Origin: Gemmatimonadaceae bacterium
GTDB taxonomy: Bacteria; Gemmatimonadota; Gemmatimonadetes; Gemmatimonadales; Gemmatimonadaceae
Length of the DNA stretch: 64,000 nucleotides
Assembly (NCBI GenBank): GCA_947457545.1
Contig: CANGXD010000006.1
Location: 1 to 64,000, forward strand
Direction of reading: 5' to 3'
Shown here: one piece after another, positions 26,145 to 35,650 of the stretch
Layout: the number at the start of each line of letters is the position of its first letter
Numbering within the stretch: the stretch's first letter is position 1
Notes under the pieces: generated by a model
Seen by the model: only the letters and a program-made list of their open reading frames with translations
Database searches by the model: none
What the model was told of the DNA's origin: nothing
Position numbers and translations under genes: made by a program

Positions 26145-26380
26145 ACCTTTTCAATTTCGACGTCATGCGTGACGACTTGAGCATGCGCGCGCTCTATGAA
26201 TTTCATCAAATGCGCACGTATGCATCGGCAATCAAATCGCATCTGCATGCGCGGATTAATTGTAAGTCAGACATGACACTTCACTGTCAAGTGTGGTGAT
26301 TCGCGTGCCGAGATTGGAACATACGCCTGCGAAGCCGCCGGTAGTAGGTTCACGCGCCAGAAGCACCGCGCGAGGCATCG
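26145..26380. promoter_or_regulatory. Divergent regulatory region between BLUF and cheA
   Basis: This 236-bp region is locally A/T-rich compared with the genes. It contains a 9-bp direct repeat GCATGCGCG (26181-26189, 26245-26253). It also has two inverted repeats: CGTCA-TGCG-TGACG (26161-26174) and ACACTT-CACTGTC-AAGTGT (26276-26294). These are candidate operators for coordinated control of the light receptor and the chemotaxis operon. No canonical sigma-28 promoter was recognised. Confidence 0.45.
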
Positions 26381-28639
26381 ATGGACGACTTGCTTCGGGA
26401 TTTTCTTACCGAGAGCACAGAAAATCTCGCCAAGCTCGACAACGATCTTGTATCGCTCGAGCAGCATCCTGAAGAGACCGCTCTTCTCAATAGCATCTTC
26501 CGCACGATTCACACGATCAAAGGGACGTGTGGATTCATCGGGCTCTGCCGTCTGGAAGGGGTAGCGCACGCAGCCGAGAACGTGCTCGATGCACTGCGTT
26601 CCGGGAAGTTGCAGGTGCAGTCTGCCGTGATCGGGGACGTGCTCGCGGCCATCGACTGTATCAAGGCCATTCTCGAGCATCTTGATGCCACGGAAGTGGA
26701 GCCCGAGGGCGACGACAGCGCCTTGATCGAATGTCTCGAGCACTGGCTCAGCGAGCAGGCGCACGACGCGCCTGTTGTGGCGCCCGTTGCGGCGCCTGTT
26801 GCGGCGCCGGCACCCGAGCCTGTCTCCGCTTCCACGCCAGCGCCGTCGGTAGCGGCGGCACCGGTACCCGCACCCGCACCCGCGGTCAAGCCAGCGCAGC
26901 CAGCGGGCAACGGGTGGGATGGCGTGGATCGTCGCAAGAAGAGCGATGAGGAAGCCGGCGGCGACCACACGCTCCGTGTAGGCATCGTGGTGCTCGACCA
27001 GCTCATGAACCTGGTTGGTGAGCTCGCGCTGAGCCGGAATCAACTGCTGCAGCTCATGGGCGCGAACGAAGACACCGAGTTCGCCAAACCCGTTCAGCAA
27101 CTCAATCGCGTCACCACGGATCTATTGGAAGCCGTGATGAAGACGCGCATGCAACCGATTGCCAACGTCTGGACCAAGCTCCCGCGCATCATTCGCGATC
27201 TGGGTCAGGCGAGCGGAAAGAAACTCACCCTCGAATGCGTCGGTGCCGAAACGGAACTGGACCGACAGATTCTGCAAGCGATTCAGGATCCCTTGACCCA
27301 CATGATTCGCAATTCCGCGGATCACGGCGTCGAGCAATGCGAGATCCGCCGTGCCGCCGGGAAACCGGAGCACGGGACCATCACGCTCTCCGCACGCCAC
27401 GAAGGCGGCCATGTCGTCATCGAGATTTCTGACGACGGTGCCGGTATCGATGCGCAGCGCGTGAAGCGCAAAGCCGTCGAGCGGGGCCTCGTGCGCGCCG
27501 ACATCGCCGAACAGATGTCGGAACAGCAGATTCTGCGCCTCGTGTTCGAACCCGGCTTTTCGACCGCCGAGCAGATCACCAACATTTCCGGCCGCGGCGT
27601 GGGAATGGATGTGGTGCGCAGCAACATCGAAGCAATCGGCGGCACGGTCGATCTGACGTCGACGCTGGGCAAAGGCACCAGGATCCGGGTCAAGATCCCG
27701 CTCACGCTCGCCATCATCCAAGCATTGCTAGTGGGCACCGGTGGCGAAACGTTCGCCGTTCCGCAGATCGGCGTGGTGGAGCTGGTGCGCATCACGGAAG
27801 AGCAGGCACATCTCGTGGAAGTGGTACACGGCGCGGAGTTCTATCGCCTGCGCGAAGCCCTGCTGCCGCTGGTCCGGCTTGACGAACTGCTCAAACTGCG
27901 GAGCGACCGTCAGGTGGCCGACTGCAACATCGTCGTCTGCCAGATCGGTGATCGCCGCTTCGGGCTCGTCGTCGACGAGGTGTTCGACACCCAGGAAATC
28001 GTGGTCAAGCCGGTAGGGCGCCTGGTGAAGCACCTCACGGCCTATGCCGGATGCACCATCACCGGCGACGGTCGTGTGATCATGATCCTCGACACCACCG
28101 GAGTCGGCACGTTGGCCAACATCGCCAACCGGACCGAAGACACGCAGGCCACCAACGGTGTATCGCGCGTCTCCGGCAGCGCCGACAGTGAAAGCACCGA
28201 AAGTGTCCTGCTCTTCGATGGCGGGTATCCTGCGCTGCAGGCCGTACCACTCTCGCGTGTGGCCCGCCTCGAAGAGGTCGCCGCCGACACGCTCGAACAG
28301 GCCGACGGGCGTTTCCTCGTACAGTATCGTGGCGCCCTCATGCCGGTACTGCCTTCCCATCCGGCGATGGATATCATGGCACGGGATCCGCGACCGGTCA
28401 TCGTCTTCTCCAATGGCGAGCAGTCCCTCGGCATCGCGGTGGACGACATCCGCGACATCGTCGAGGATCACATCGTCCTGCAACGCGCGGCGTCGCGAGC
28501 CGGTGTGCTTGGCGTCAGTGTCATCGCGGAACGCGCCACCGAAGTGGTGGATCTCGACTGGTTCTTCCGTGAAGCCTTTGGCACCGGTCGCACGCCGTCG
28601 CTGACCCCGGTGATGAGCCATGCGAGGATTGCCGCATGA
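26381..28639 (+). CDS. cheA: Chemotaxis histidine kinase CheA
   Basis: A 752-residue cytoplasmic kinase. The P1 HPt domain has phospho-acceptor His44 in RTIHTIKGTCGFIG. A Pro/Ala-rich linker (about 125-180) replaces a recognisable P2 domain. The dimerisation P3 (VLDQLMNLVGELALSRNQLL) is followed by the ATP-binding P4 (DPLTHMIRNSADHGVE, ISDDGAGID, GFSTAEQITNISGRGVGMDVV). Two CheW-like domains follow rather than one, at about 455-590 and 605-735; the second is degenerate. CheA phosphorylates CheY and CheB. It is the first gene of the operon, and its stop overlaps the start of cheW (ATGA). Confidence 0.95.
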   Translation: MDDLLRDFLTESTENLAKLDNDLVSLEQHPEETALLNSIFRTIHTIKGTCGFIGLCRLEGVAHAAENVLDALRSGKLQVQSAVIGDVLAAIDCIKAILEHLDATEVEPEGDDSALIECLEHWLSEQAHDAPVVAPVAAPVAAPAPEPVSASTPAPSVAAAPVPAPAPAVKPAQPAGNGWDGVDRRKKSDEEAGGDHTLRVGIVVLDQLMNLVGELALSRNQLLQLMGANEDTEFAKPVQQLNRVTTDLLEAVMKTRMQPIANVWTKLPRIIRDLGQASGKKLTLECVGAETELDRQILQAIQDPLTHMIRNSADHGVEQCEIRRAAGKPEHGTITLSARHEGGHVVIEISDDGAGIDAQRVKRKAVERGLVRADIAEQMSEQQILRLVFEPGFSTAEQITNISGRGVGMDVVRSNIEAIGGTVDLTSTLGKGTRIRVKIPLTLAIIQALLVGTGGETFAVPQIGVVELVRITEEQAHLVEVVHGAEFYRLREALLPLVRLDELLKLRSDRQVADCNIVVCQIGDRRFGLVVDEVFDTQEIVVKPVGRLVKHLTAYAGCTITGDGRVIMILDTTGVGTLANIANRTEDTQATNGVSRVSGSADSESTESVLLFDGGYPALQAVPLSRVARLEEVAADTLEQADGRFLVQYRGALMPVLPSHPAMDIMARDPRPVIVFSNGEQSLGIAVDDIRDIVEDHIVLQRAASRAGVLGVSVIAERATEVVDLDWFFREAFGTGRTPSLTPVMSHARIAA

Positions 28640-29094
28640 GCCAGCACACGATGAGTGAGACGCCGGCGGAGTTCGTCACGTTCCGCCTGGCGCACCAGTG
28701 GATCGGCATTCCGGTGCTCATGGTGCAGGAAGTGCTGATGACCCATCGCATTGCCCGAGTCCCGTTGGCGCAGGATGCCATCCCCGGCCTGCTCAACCTG
28801 CGCGGTCAAATCGTGACGGCGGTCGATTTGCGCACGACGCTCGGGTTACCCGCGCGCGCGGTTCACACCGAGTACATGAACGTGGTCGTGCGGTACGAGG
28901 GCGAGTTGTTCGCCTTCATGGTAGACGACGTCGGCGACGTGGTCACGGTGGCCCCACACGCCATCGAACCCGCACCACCGACGCTCGATGAACGATGGCG
29001 AGCGGCAACATCCGGCATCGTGCGCCGGGAGAGTGACCTGCTCGTGGTCATGAACGTTCCCGCGCTGTTGAAGCTCGAGCTCATCGCTGTCTGA
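28636..29094 (+). CDS. cheW: Chemotaxis coupling protein CheW
   Basis: A 152-residue single CheW domain that links receptor and CheA. It shows the family pattern: [48 protein letters not shown], and [23 protein letters not shown]. The start ATG 28636 overlaps the end of cheA by 4 bp; Met5 or so is a possible alternative. It lies 55 bp upstream of the receptor gene. Confidence 0.94.
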   Translation: MSQHTMSETPAEFVTFRLAHQWIGIPVLMVQEVLMTHRIARVPLAQDAIPGLLNLRGQIVTAVDLRTTLGLPARAVHTEYMNVVVRYEGELFAFMVDDVGDVVTVAPHAIEPAPPTLDERWRAATSGIVRRESDLLVVMNVPALLKLELIAV

Positions 29095-29149
29095 CCGCCG
29101 CTGGTCACTCCCCTCCGTACATCTCTGCGACTTTCCAAGGATTCATCCA

Positions 29150-31252
29150 ATGCCCATCGACCGCACTCCCAAGACCGATTCGCGCAGCACCAAGAAGAAC
29201 GCCGCCACCAAACGCTCCGGTGGACGGGCCGCCACGGTCTCCGCACCGCGCTCCCGACGCGCGACCGTGGCCGCCGCTGCGGCTGATGCGGCGATCGCCA
29301 GTGCCGCGAGCGAGATCGAAACATTCCGGACGCTGTTTGCCGAGTATGAAGCGCAGGTGAACGCCATTCACGCGTCCATGGCCGTGATTGAGTTCGACCT
29401 CGACGGGACGGTGCTCACCGCCAACGACAACTTTCTCAAAACGCTCGGGTACGCCCTCAGCGAGATTCAGGGGCAGCATCACAGCCTTTTTGTCGATGAG
29501 AGCTATCGCAGCAGCGATGCCTACCGCGCGTTCTGGGCGAAGCTTCGCCGTGGCGAATTCGATGCCGGCGAATACAAGCGGATTGGGAAAGGCGGCCGTG
29601 AAGTGTGGATTCAAGCGTCGTACAATCCGGTACGAGACGCGGATGGTCGCATCACCAAAGTGGTGAAGTATGCGCAGGACGTGACCGCGCGCAGCGAGCA
29701 ACTTGCGGACTTCGCGGGTCAGGTCGCGGCGATCAGCCGGTCGAATGCCGTGATCGAGTTCGATCTCGACGGCACGATTCGCCATGCCAATGAAAACTTC
29801 CTGGCCGTGCTTGGCTACCAGTTGGCCGACGTGGCCGGCAAGCACCACAGCATGTTCGTCGATGATGGTTACAAGGCCAGCAGTGAATACCGGGAGTTCT
29901 GGGCGAAGTTAGGCCGCGGAGAATTCCACTCCGGCGAGTACCGGCGTCTCGGCAGGGGAGGCAAGGAGGTATTCATCAATGCCTCGTACAACCCCATCCG
30001 GGACCGCGACGGTCGCCTGGTGAAGGTGGTCAAGTACGCGACCGACGTCACCGACATCGTTCGTGCGCGAGAAGAGATGGCCATCTTCAAGCCCATGGTC
30101 GAGAACGCGAGCGTCAACCTCATGCTCTGCGACCTGGACTTCAATATCCGGTACATCAACCCGGCATCACTCCGGACGCTCAGGCAGATCGAGCAGCACT
30201 TGCCGGTGAAGGCCGATCAGGTTGTGGGGTCCAAGATCGACATCTTCCACAAGGATCCCGCGCATCAGCGCAGTATGCTGGCGACGGACAAGCACCTGCC
30301 GCACAGCGCGAAGATCCGTGTGGGCCCGGAGCATCTCGACCTCAATGCCTCGGCCATGTACGACACAAACGGCAAGTATGTGGGACCCATGGTCAACTGG
30401 TCGGTCACCACGCCGCAGGTCCGTATGGCTGACGATTTTGAAAGCACCGTAGCCGCCATCGCGAGTGTCGTGAGTTCGTCCAGCACCGAGCTCGAAGCCA
30501 GTGCGCAGGGCATGGCGGCGTCGTCGGAACAGACCTCTCGGCAGGCACAGGCCGTCGCAGCCGCCTCCGAGCAGGCCACGCGCAATGTGCAGACGGTGGC
30601 AAGCTCCGCCGAGGAACTGACGGCGAGCATCCGGGAGATTGCCAGTCGCGTGCAGGAGGCCTCGCAGATTTCCCAGGTGGCGGTCAAGAAGGCCGGAGAA
30701 ACGACGGACACGATGGCGCGCCTCGGAAACTCCAGCCAGGAAATCGGTCAGGTCGTCAAGGTCATTACGTCGATTGCGCAGCAAACGAACCTGCTGGCGC
30801 TCAACGCGACCATCGAAGCCGCGCGGGCGGGTGAGGCTGGCAAGGGCTTCGCGGTGGTGGCCAACGAGGTGAAGGAACTCGCGCGTCAGACGGCGAAGGC
30901 CACCGAAGAAATCGGCAGCAAGATTGCCGGAGTCCAGTCGGAGACGAACAGCGCGATCGGCGCAATCCGCGAGATCACCGAGGTGATTTCCAAGATCAAC
31001 GAGATCTCGACGACGATTGCTGGTGCCGTGGAGGAGCAGAACGCGGCCACGAGCGAAATCTCGCGCAACGTTGGCGAGGCGGCGCGCGGTACCGCCGAGG
31101 TGAGTTCGAGCATCTCGATGGTGACGCAGGTAGCGGCTGAAGGTGGCCGCACGGCGGAATCCATCAAGGGCGCGGCGTCACAGCTGTCGCATGAATCGGA
31201 ACGGCTCAATGCCGCCGTGAACGAGTTCCTCACGAAAATGCGTTCCGTCTGA
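29150..31252 (+). CDS. Soluble methyl-accepting chemotaxis protein with three PAS domains
   Basis: 700 residues with no transmembrane helix, so it is a cytoplasmic receptor. Residues 1-55 are a basic, Ala-rich tail. PAS1 (from about 78) and PAS2 (from about 200) are close duplicates: [16 protein letters not shown] versus [16 protein letters not shown], and HHSLFVDE versus HHSMFVDD. A divergent third PAS (about 320-425) follows, then the MCP signalling hairpin with the tip [37 protein letters not shown] region. The layout resembles BdlA/Aer-type PAS receptors for redox or oxygen, but no cofactor ligand can be assigned. There is no CheR-docking pentapeptide; the protein ends LTKMRSV. A Shine-Dalgarno-like AAGGAT precedes ATG 29150. 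Confidence 0.92.
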   Translation: MPIDRTPKTDSRSTKKNAATKRSGGRAATVSAPRSRRATVAAAAADAAIASAASEIETFRTLFAEYEAQVNAIHASMAVIEFDLDGTVLTANDNFLKTLGYALSEIQGQHHSLFVDESYRSSDAYRAFWAKLRRGEFDAGEYKRIGKGGREVWIQASYNPVRDADGRITKVVKYAQDVTARSEQLADFAGQVAAISRSNAVIEFDLDGTIRHANENFLAVLGYQLADVAGKHHSMFVDDGYKASSEYREFWAKLGRGEFHSGEYRRLGRGGKEVFINASYNPIRDRDGRLVKVVKYATDVTDIVRAREEMAIFKPMVENASVNLMLCDLDFNIRYINPASLRTLRQIEQHLPVKADQVVGSKIDIFHKDPAHQRSMLATDKHLPHSAKIRVGPEHLDLNASAMYDTNGKYVGPMVNWSVTTPQVRMADDFESTVAAIASVVSSSSTELEASAQGMAASSEQTSRQAQAVAAASEQATRNVQTVASSAEELTASIREIASRVQEASQISQVAVKKAGETTDTMARLGNSSQEIGQVVKVITSIAQQTNLLALNATIEAARAGEAGKGFAVVANEVKELARQTAKATEEIGSKIAGVQSETNSAIGAIREITEVISKINEISTTIAGAVEEQNAATSEISRNVGEAARGTAEVSSSISMVTQVAAEGGRTAESIKGAASQLSHESERLNAAVNEFLTKMRSV

Positions 31253-31316
31253 TCACCACGTCGGGGCGGGTGGCGCCACGCGCACCACCTGCCCCGCTTC
31301 CCGAGCTGAGGATTCG

Positions 31317-31685
31317 ATGAAGCACATACTTGTGGTTGACGATTCGCCCACGATTCGCAAGGCGATCCGCCGCATTCTGGAGCAACTGGGGCATGTCGTG
31401 GAGGAGGCTGGCGATGGGGAAGAGGCCATCGCCCGCCTGCAGGGACCCGCGCGGTACGACGCCGTGCTCTGCGACATCGACATGCCGAACATGGACGGGC
31501 TCGCGTTCCTTGGGGCCCTGCCGAAGTTTCCGGCGATCTCGCCGCCGCCGATCATCATGTGCACCACGCACACGAGTTTCGACAAGATCGCCCTCGCGCT
31601 CACCCTGGGTGCGTCGGAGTACATCATGAAGCCGTTCGACAGCGAGATCATCGCCTCCAAGCTCGACGCCTGCGGGGTCACGTGA
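31317..31685 (+). CDS. cheY: Chemotaxis response regulator CheY
   Basis: A 122-residue stand-alone receiver domain: ILVVDDSPTIRKAI supplies the acidic pocket, the phosphorylated Asp lies in VLCDIDMPNMDG, and Thr and Lys follow in MCTTHTS and YIMKPFD. It is the diffusible output of the CheA kinase. A good ribosome-binding site (GAGGATTCG-ATG) is present. Its stop overlaps the GTG start of cheB. What it acts on is unknown, because no flagellar or pilus genes are in the window. Confidence 0.93.
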   Translation: MKHILVVDDSPTIRKAIRRILEQLGHVVEEAGDGEEAIARLQGPARYDAVLCDIDMPNMDGLAFLGALPKFPAISPPPIIMCTTHTSFDKIALALTLGASEYIMKPFDSEIIASKLDACGVT

Positions 31686-32797
31686 CCACCGCGGCCGCTG
31701 CCATCCGCGTGTTGATTGTCGACGACAGCGCGGTGATTCGCGGCGCCTTGGGGCGTATCATCGATGCCGAGGCCGACATGACGGTGGCCACGACAGCACC
31801 GAACGGTCGCATGGCGCTCGATGCGCTCAAGCACACGGCGGTGGACATCGTCCTCCTTGATGTCGAGATGCCGGAGATGGATGGGATCACGGCGCTGCCT
31901 CGAATCTTGTCCGGATATCCGAACACGCGCGTCATCATGGCCAGCAGTCTTACGCAGAGCGGCGCGGAGGTTACGCTGCAGGCGCTTGCGCTGGGTGCCG
32001 CCGACTATATCACGAAGCCGGCCGCACGGTCCGGGTCCAGTACACTCGCCGCGATGCAGGCGGAAATCGTCAGCAAGGTCCGGGCAATCGGCCGTGCCGC
32101 GCAACGACGCGACCCGCGCGCGCAGGCGTCCGGCGCAAGAACGACAGCAGCTCCATCGGCGGGGGGCACCGGACACACGCCCCCTGCCGCGCTCCTGGCA
32201 TCAAAGCAGGGAAGTGCGTCACCGCGGGTGGTCGCCATCGCCTCGAGTACCGGTGGGCCGAACGCGTTGGCCGATGTCCTCAGTGGTCTACCGACAGACT
32301 TTCCGCTCCCCATTCTCATCACGCAACACATGCCGGCGGTGTTTACCGCCTTGCTCGCCCAACGACTCGAGCGGGATACCGGTCGCGCGTGCCGAGAAGC
32401 TGTTGACGGCGAACCGGTGCTCGCGCATCACACGTATGTTGCCCCTGGCGGTTATCACATGATTGTGCGAACGGAAGAAGCGAAGCCGTATATCCAGCTC
32501 ACGCTTGCTGAGCCGGAGAACTATTGCCGCCCGTCGGCCGACCCGATGTTCCGGTCCATCGCCTCAGTGTACGGGGCGAGTACGCTCGCGGTCGTGCTGA
32601 CCGGCATGGGCGAAGATGGCATGCGCGGGGCACGAGTCATCCACGAGCGTGGTGGTCGCATTCTGGCGCAAGATGAAGCCTCCAGTGTGGTGTGGGGCAT
32701 GCCCGGGGCCGTGGTCCACGCCGGATTGGCGTCGGCCGTGCTGCCACTCGCGAACATCGCCGACGCCATTCAGACCTCCTGCGGAGCACACGTATGA
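31682..32797 (+). CDS. cheB: Chemotaxis methylesterase CheB
   Basis: 371 residues from GTG 31682, which overlaps the cheY stop (GTGA). The receiver domain has VLIVDDSAVIRGAL and the acceptor Asp in VLLDVEMPEMDG. After an Ala-rich linker, the methylesterase domain carries the Ser in IASSTGGPNAL, the His in ITQHMPAVF and the Asp in TGMGEDGMRG. The QDEASSVVWGMPGAV motif closes it. It removes methyl or amide groups from the receptor during adaptation. The frame is open further upstream inside cheY, but the domain begins at the GTG. Confidence 0.95.
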   Translation: MTTAAAAIRVLIVDDSAVIRGALGRIIDAEADMTVATTAPNGRMALDALKHTAVDIVLLDVEMPEMDGITALPRILSGYPNTRVIMASSLTQSGAEVTLQALALGAADYITKPAARSGSSTLAAMQAEIVSKVRAIGRAAQRRDPRAQASGARTTAAPSAGGTGHTPPAALLASKQGSASPRVVAIASSTGGPNALADVLSGLPTDFPLPILITQHMPAVFTALLAQRLERDTGRACREAVDGEPVLAHHTYVAPGGYHMIVRTEEAKPYIQLTLAEPENYCRPSADPMFRSIASVYGASTLAVVLTGMGEDGMRGARVIHERGGRILAQDEASSVVWGMPGAVVHAGLASAVLPLANIADAIQTSCGAHV

Positions 32798-33642
32798 TCT
32801 CCCCTGACGACTACGCATTCATCAGCGACTTGCTCAAGAAGCAGAGCGGTTTGGCGCTTGGCCCCGGCAAAGAGTATCTGCTCGAAAGCCGTCTGCCATC
32901 GGTGGCGGTGACGTATGGCCACGACGACATCGGCGCGCTCATGAAAGCGCTGCGCGCCATGCCATCGAAGCAACTGGTCAAGCATGTCTGCGATGCGATG
33001 ACCACCAACGAGACGATGTTCTTCCGTGACGGGAAGCCGTTCGTGACGCTGGAGAAGGAACTGCTCCCTGCTGCCGCCAAGCGGGCCAAGGCTTTGGGCC
33101 GACCGGTACGAATCTGGTGCGCCGCAAGCTCGACGGGACAGGAGCCCTACACGATCGCCATGATCGTGGCACAGATGGAAGCGCAACTCGCTGGGGTGCG
33201 TGTGGAGATCACCGCCACAGACTACTCGAGCGCAGCCCTCGCACGCGCCAAGTCGGGTATCTACAATCAGTTTGAGGTGCAGCGCGGCTTGCCCGTCCAG
33301 CTGCTCATGAAGTACTTCAAGCCACACCCCGACGGCTTCGAGCTCTTGCCGGATATTCGTAACCGGGTGACGTATCAGGAGATCAATCTGCTGGACCCGT
33401 TTCCGATATCCTGGCAGTTCGACATCATCTTCTGCCGCAATGTGCTGATCTACTTCGATGTGCCCACCAAGAAGGACATCATCGATCGGATGGCCAGGAT
33501 TTTGACCCCCGGTGGGGGATTGTTTCTCGGTGGGACGGAAAGTACGCTGGGCATCACCGAAAGCGTGGTGCGCGTCACCGGCAATGCGGGTGGCCTGTTC
33601 TGCAAGCCCGGGGATATTCAGCATCATCTGGCGGCGGCCTGA
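32794..33642 (+). CDS. cheR: Chemotaxis receptor methyltransferase CheR
   Basis: 282 residues from ATG 32794, overlapping the cheB stop (ATGA). The N-terminal helical domain (ISPDDYAFISDLLKKQSG) precedes the SAM-binding domain: TTNETMFFRD, IWCAASSTGQEPYTIAM, EITATDYSSAALARAKSG and FDIIFCRNVLIYF. It methylates glutamates of the receptor for adaptation. It is the last gene of the operon; a GC-rich hairpin begins at its stop codon. Confidence 0.95.
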   Translation: MISPDDYAFISDLLKKQSGLALGPGKEYLLESRLPSVAVTYGHDDIGALMKALRAMPSKQLVKHVCDAMTTNETMFFRDGKPFVTLEKELLPAAAKRAKALGRPVRIWCAASSTGQEPYTIAMIVAQMEAQLAGVRVEITATDYSSAALARAKSGIYNQFEVQRGLPVQLLMKYFKPHPDGFELLPDIRNRVTYQEINLLDPFPISWQFDIIFCRNVLIYFDVPTKKDIIDRMARILTPGGGLFLGGTESTLGITESVVRVTGNAGGLFCKPGDIQHHLAAA

Positions 33643-33699
33643 CGGCCGCCGCCCCCTGAACGCACAACGGACCACGGCGAGCATACCGTGGTCCGTTGT
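33630..33699 (+). terminator. Double hairpin at the end of the che operon
   Basis: The first stem is GGCGGCGGCC (33630-33639) with its complement at 33644-33653, looped across the cheR stop codon. The second is a perfect 14-bp stem ACAACGGACCACGG (33664-33677) with its complement at 33686-33699. No long T-run follows. The second hairpin also lies downstream of the minus-strand gene at 33750, so it may act for both directions. Confidence 0.75.
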
Positions 33700-33749
33700 C
33701 GTTCGTGGCGCAAAAATCGGGCAAAGCATGCAAAAGGATCTGCGCGTGG

Positions 33750-34064
33750 CTATTCGAGCCAGACGTCGATCTGCCGGTGCGCTTCGGTGAGTGTGAAGAT
33801 GCGCCGCGGATAGTGCACCGTTTCTTCGTGCAACTCTTCCATCATGGCATCCAGCGGGATCTCCTCCGCGCGGATCTTGTCCTGCACGTCTTTGGGGATC
33901 ACTTCCATCAGCCAACGCGCACTGCGGGCTGGCAGGGTAACGAGCACTCGCTGTTCGCCGTCGCGAACGACACGAACTCGCAGATGTTGCGCGGGTTCGC
34001 CGGGCGCGGCGGCGGAGGGGGTGCTGAAGAAACTACGCACCCAAGTGTAGGGGCAGCGGGCCAT
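33750..34064 (-). CDS. Small conserved-looking hypothetical protein
   Basis: A protein of about 104 residues if begun at ATG 34064; upstream in-frame starts are possible but enter Arg/Pro-rich sequence typical of a shadow frame. The C-terminal 75 residues are well-formed: RVRVVRDGEQRVLVTLPARS, WLMEVIPKDVQDKIRAEEIPL and EELHEETVHYPRRIFTLTEAHRQIDVWLE. The pattern (a beta-hairpin, then acidic amphipathic helices) suggests a small soluble protein. No known family was recognised. It is convergent with cheR and divergent from the decarboxylase. Confidence 0.6.
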   Translation of the reverse strand: MARCPYTWVRSFFSTPSAAAPGEPAQHLRVRVVRDGEQRVLVTLPARSARWLMEVIPKDVQDKIRAEEIPLDAMMEELHEETVHYPRRIFTLTEAHRQIDVWLE

Positions 34065-34180
34065 GAGGCGGTCGGCAGGGAGGAGCGCACAGTGTGGCCG
34101 CGTCGGCGCGGGTACTGGCAAGTATCGGCGTGCGACGCTGCCGCTTGATGTCCACAGGGTCCTGAAGGCATGATTCGTCC

Positions 34181-35650
34181 ATGAATAGTGCATCAGCAAC
34201 CGGAGACCTCTCCCCGGACGAATTCCGCACGGCGGCCCATGCGGCAGTCGACTGGATTGCCGACTACCTCGAGTCGAGCGGCCAGTATCCGGTTCGCAGC
34301 CGGGTTGCACCGGGTGATGTACGCGCAGCGCTGCCGTCGGCGCCGCCGCAACACGGCGAATCACTCGACAGCATGATGCGCGACTTTCACAGCACGATCA
34401 TGCCGGGGATCACGCACTGGAATCATCCGGCATTCTTCGCGTATTTCGCGAACTCGGCATCGTATCCCGGCATTCTCGGCGAGTTGCTGACGGCGGGGCT
34501 GAATGCCAACGGCATGTTGTGGATCACCAGTCCGGCGGTCACTGAGCTCGAAGAGGTCACGCTCGACTGGTTGCGGCAACTCATGGGGCTTGGCGACGGG
34601 TGGTTCGGCCAGATCACCGATACGGCGAGCATCAGTACGTTCTACGCCCTTGCCGCGGCGCGCGAGCGCGCGGGACTCGACATCCGCACCAAGGGGATGG
34701 CGGCGCGCCATGATGTGCCGCGCCTGCGCGTGTATTGCAGCGAACACGCACATTCGTCGATCGACAAAGCCGTGATTGCGCTGGGACTTGGGCATGAGAA
34801 CCTGGTGAAGATTCCTGCCGACGAGCAGTTCCGGCTTCGTCCCGAGGCGTTTGCCGCCGCGATCGCTGCCGATGCGGCGGCAGGGTTCATACCGTTGGCG
34901 GTCGTCCCCTGCGTGGGAACGACGAGCACGACGAGCATCGATCCGGTCGTCGACGTCGTGCGCATTGCGCGTCAGTATGGGTGCTGGGTGCACGTGGACG
35001 CGGCGTACGGCGGCGTGGCGGCCATTGTCCCCGAGCTGCAGTATCTCATGGACGGCGTCGATGGCGCGGACTCGCTGGTCGTCAATCCACACAAGTGGCT
35101 CTTCACGCCCATGGATTGCTCGGTGTTCTACACGCGCGACGCACGCGCACTCAAACAGGCGTTCGCGCTGCTTCCCGAGTATCTCGTGACCAGCACGTCC
35201 ACCGAGGCCACGAACCTCATGGACTACGGCGTGCAACTTGGCCGCCGCTTCCGCGCACTCAAGTTGTGGATGGTACTGCGGGCGTTCGGTCGCGATGGTT
35301 TGGCGGAACGTATTCGTTTTCACTGCGAGCTCGCACGCGAGTTCGCGGGCATGGTCCATTTCGAAGGGGGCTGGGACATTACCGCTCCGGTCACGCTGTC
35401 GCTCGTATGCTTCCGTCGCACGCCTGACGGCGCCAGCGAAGCGGAGATCGCGCGACTCAACGCCGCCATCATGGAGCGGGTGAACGCGCGCGGCCAGATC
35501 TACCTGTCACATACCAAACTCGGCGGCCGCTTCACGCTGCGCCTCGCCATCGGCAACATCCGCACGGACCGTCAACATGTGGAGCTGGCGTGGCGCGAAC
35601 TGCGCGATGCCGCGCAGTTCGTCGAACAATCAGACGAAGGTCGCGAGTAG
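34181..35650 (+). CDS. PLP-dependent group II amino-acid decarboxylase (aromatic-type)
   Basis: A 489-residue enzyme of the aromatic-L-amino-acid decarboxylase family. Motifs include the N-terminal AAVDWIADYLES, the substrate region HWNHPAFFAYFANSASYPGILGELL, HSSIDKA, WVHVDAAYGG (the Asp that holds PLP) and the Schiff-base Lys305 in VVNPHKWLFTPMDCS. It should decarboxylate an aromatic amino acid such as tryptophan, tyrosine or DOPA to the amine; the substrate is not determined. The start ATG 34181 gives the usual family length. Its 3' end overlaps the convergent response-regulator gene by 21 bp. Confidence 0.93.
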   Translation: MNSASATGDLSPDEFRTAAHAAVDWIADYLESSGQYPVRSRVAPGDVRAALPSAPPQHGESLDSMMRDFHSTIMPGITHWNHPAFFAYFANSASYPGILGELLTAGLNANGMLWITSPAVTELEEVTLDWLRQLMGLGDGWFGQITDTASISTFYALAAARERAGLDIRTKGMAARHDVPRLRVYCSEHAHSSIDKAVIALGLGHENLVKIPADEQFRLRPEAFAAAIAADAAAGFIPLAVVPCVGTTSTTSIDPVVDVVRIARQYGCWVHVDAAYGGVAAIVPELQYLMDGVDGADSLVVNPHKWLFTPMDCSVFYTRDARALKQAFALLPEYLVTSTSTEATNLMDYGVQLGRRFRALKLWMVLRAFGRDGLAERIRFHCELAREFAGMVHFEGGWDITAPVTLSLVCFRRTPDGASEAEIARLNAAIMERVNARGQIYLSHTKLGGRFTLRLAIGNIRTDRQHVELAWRELRDAAQFVEQSDEGRE

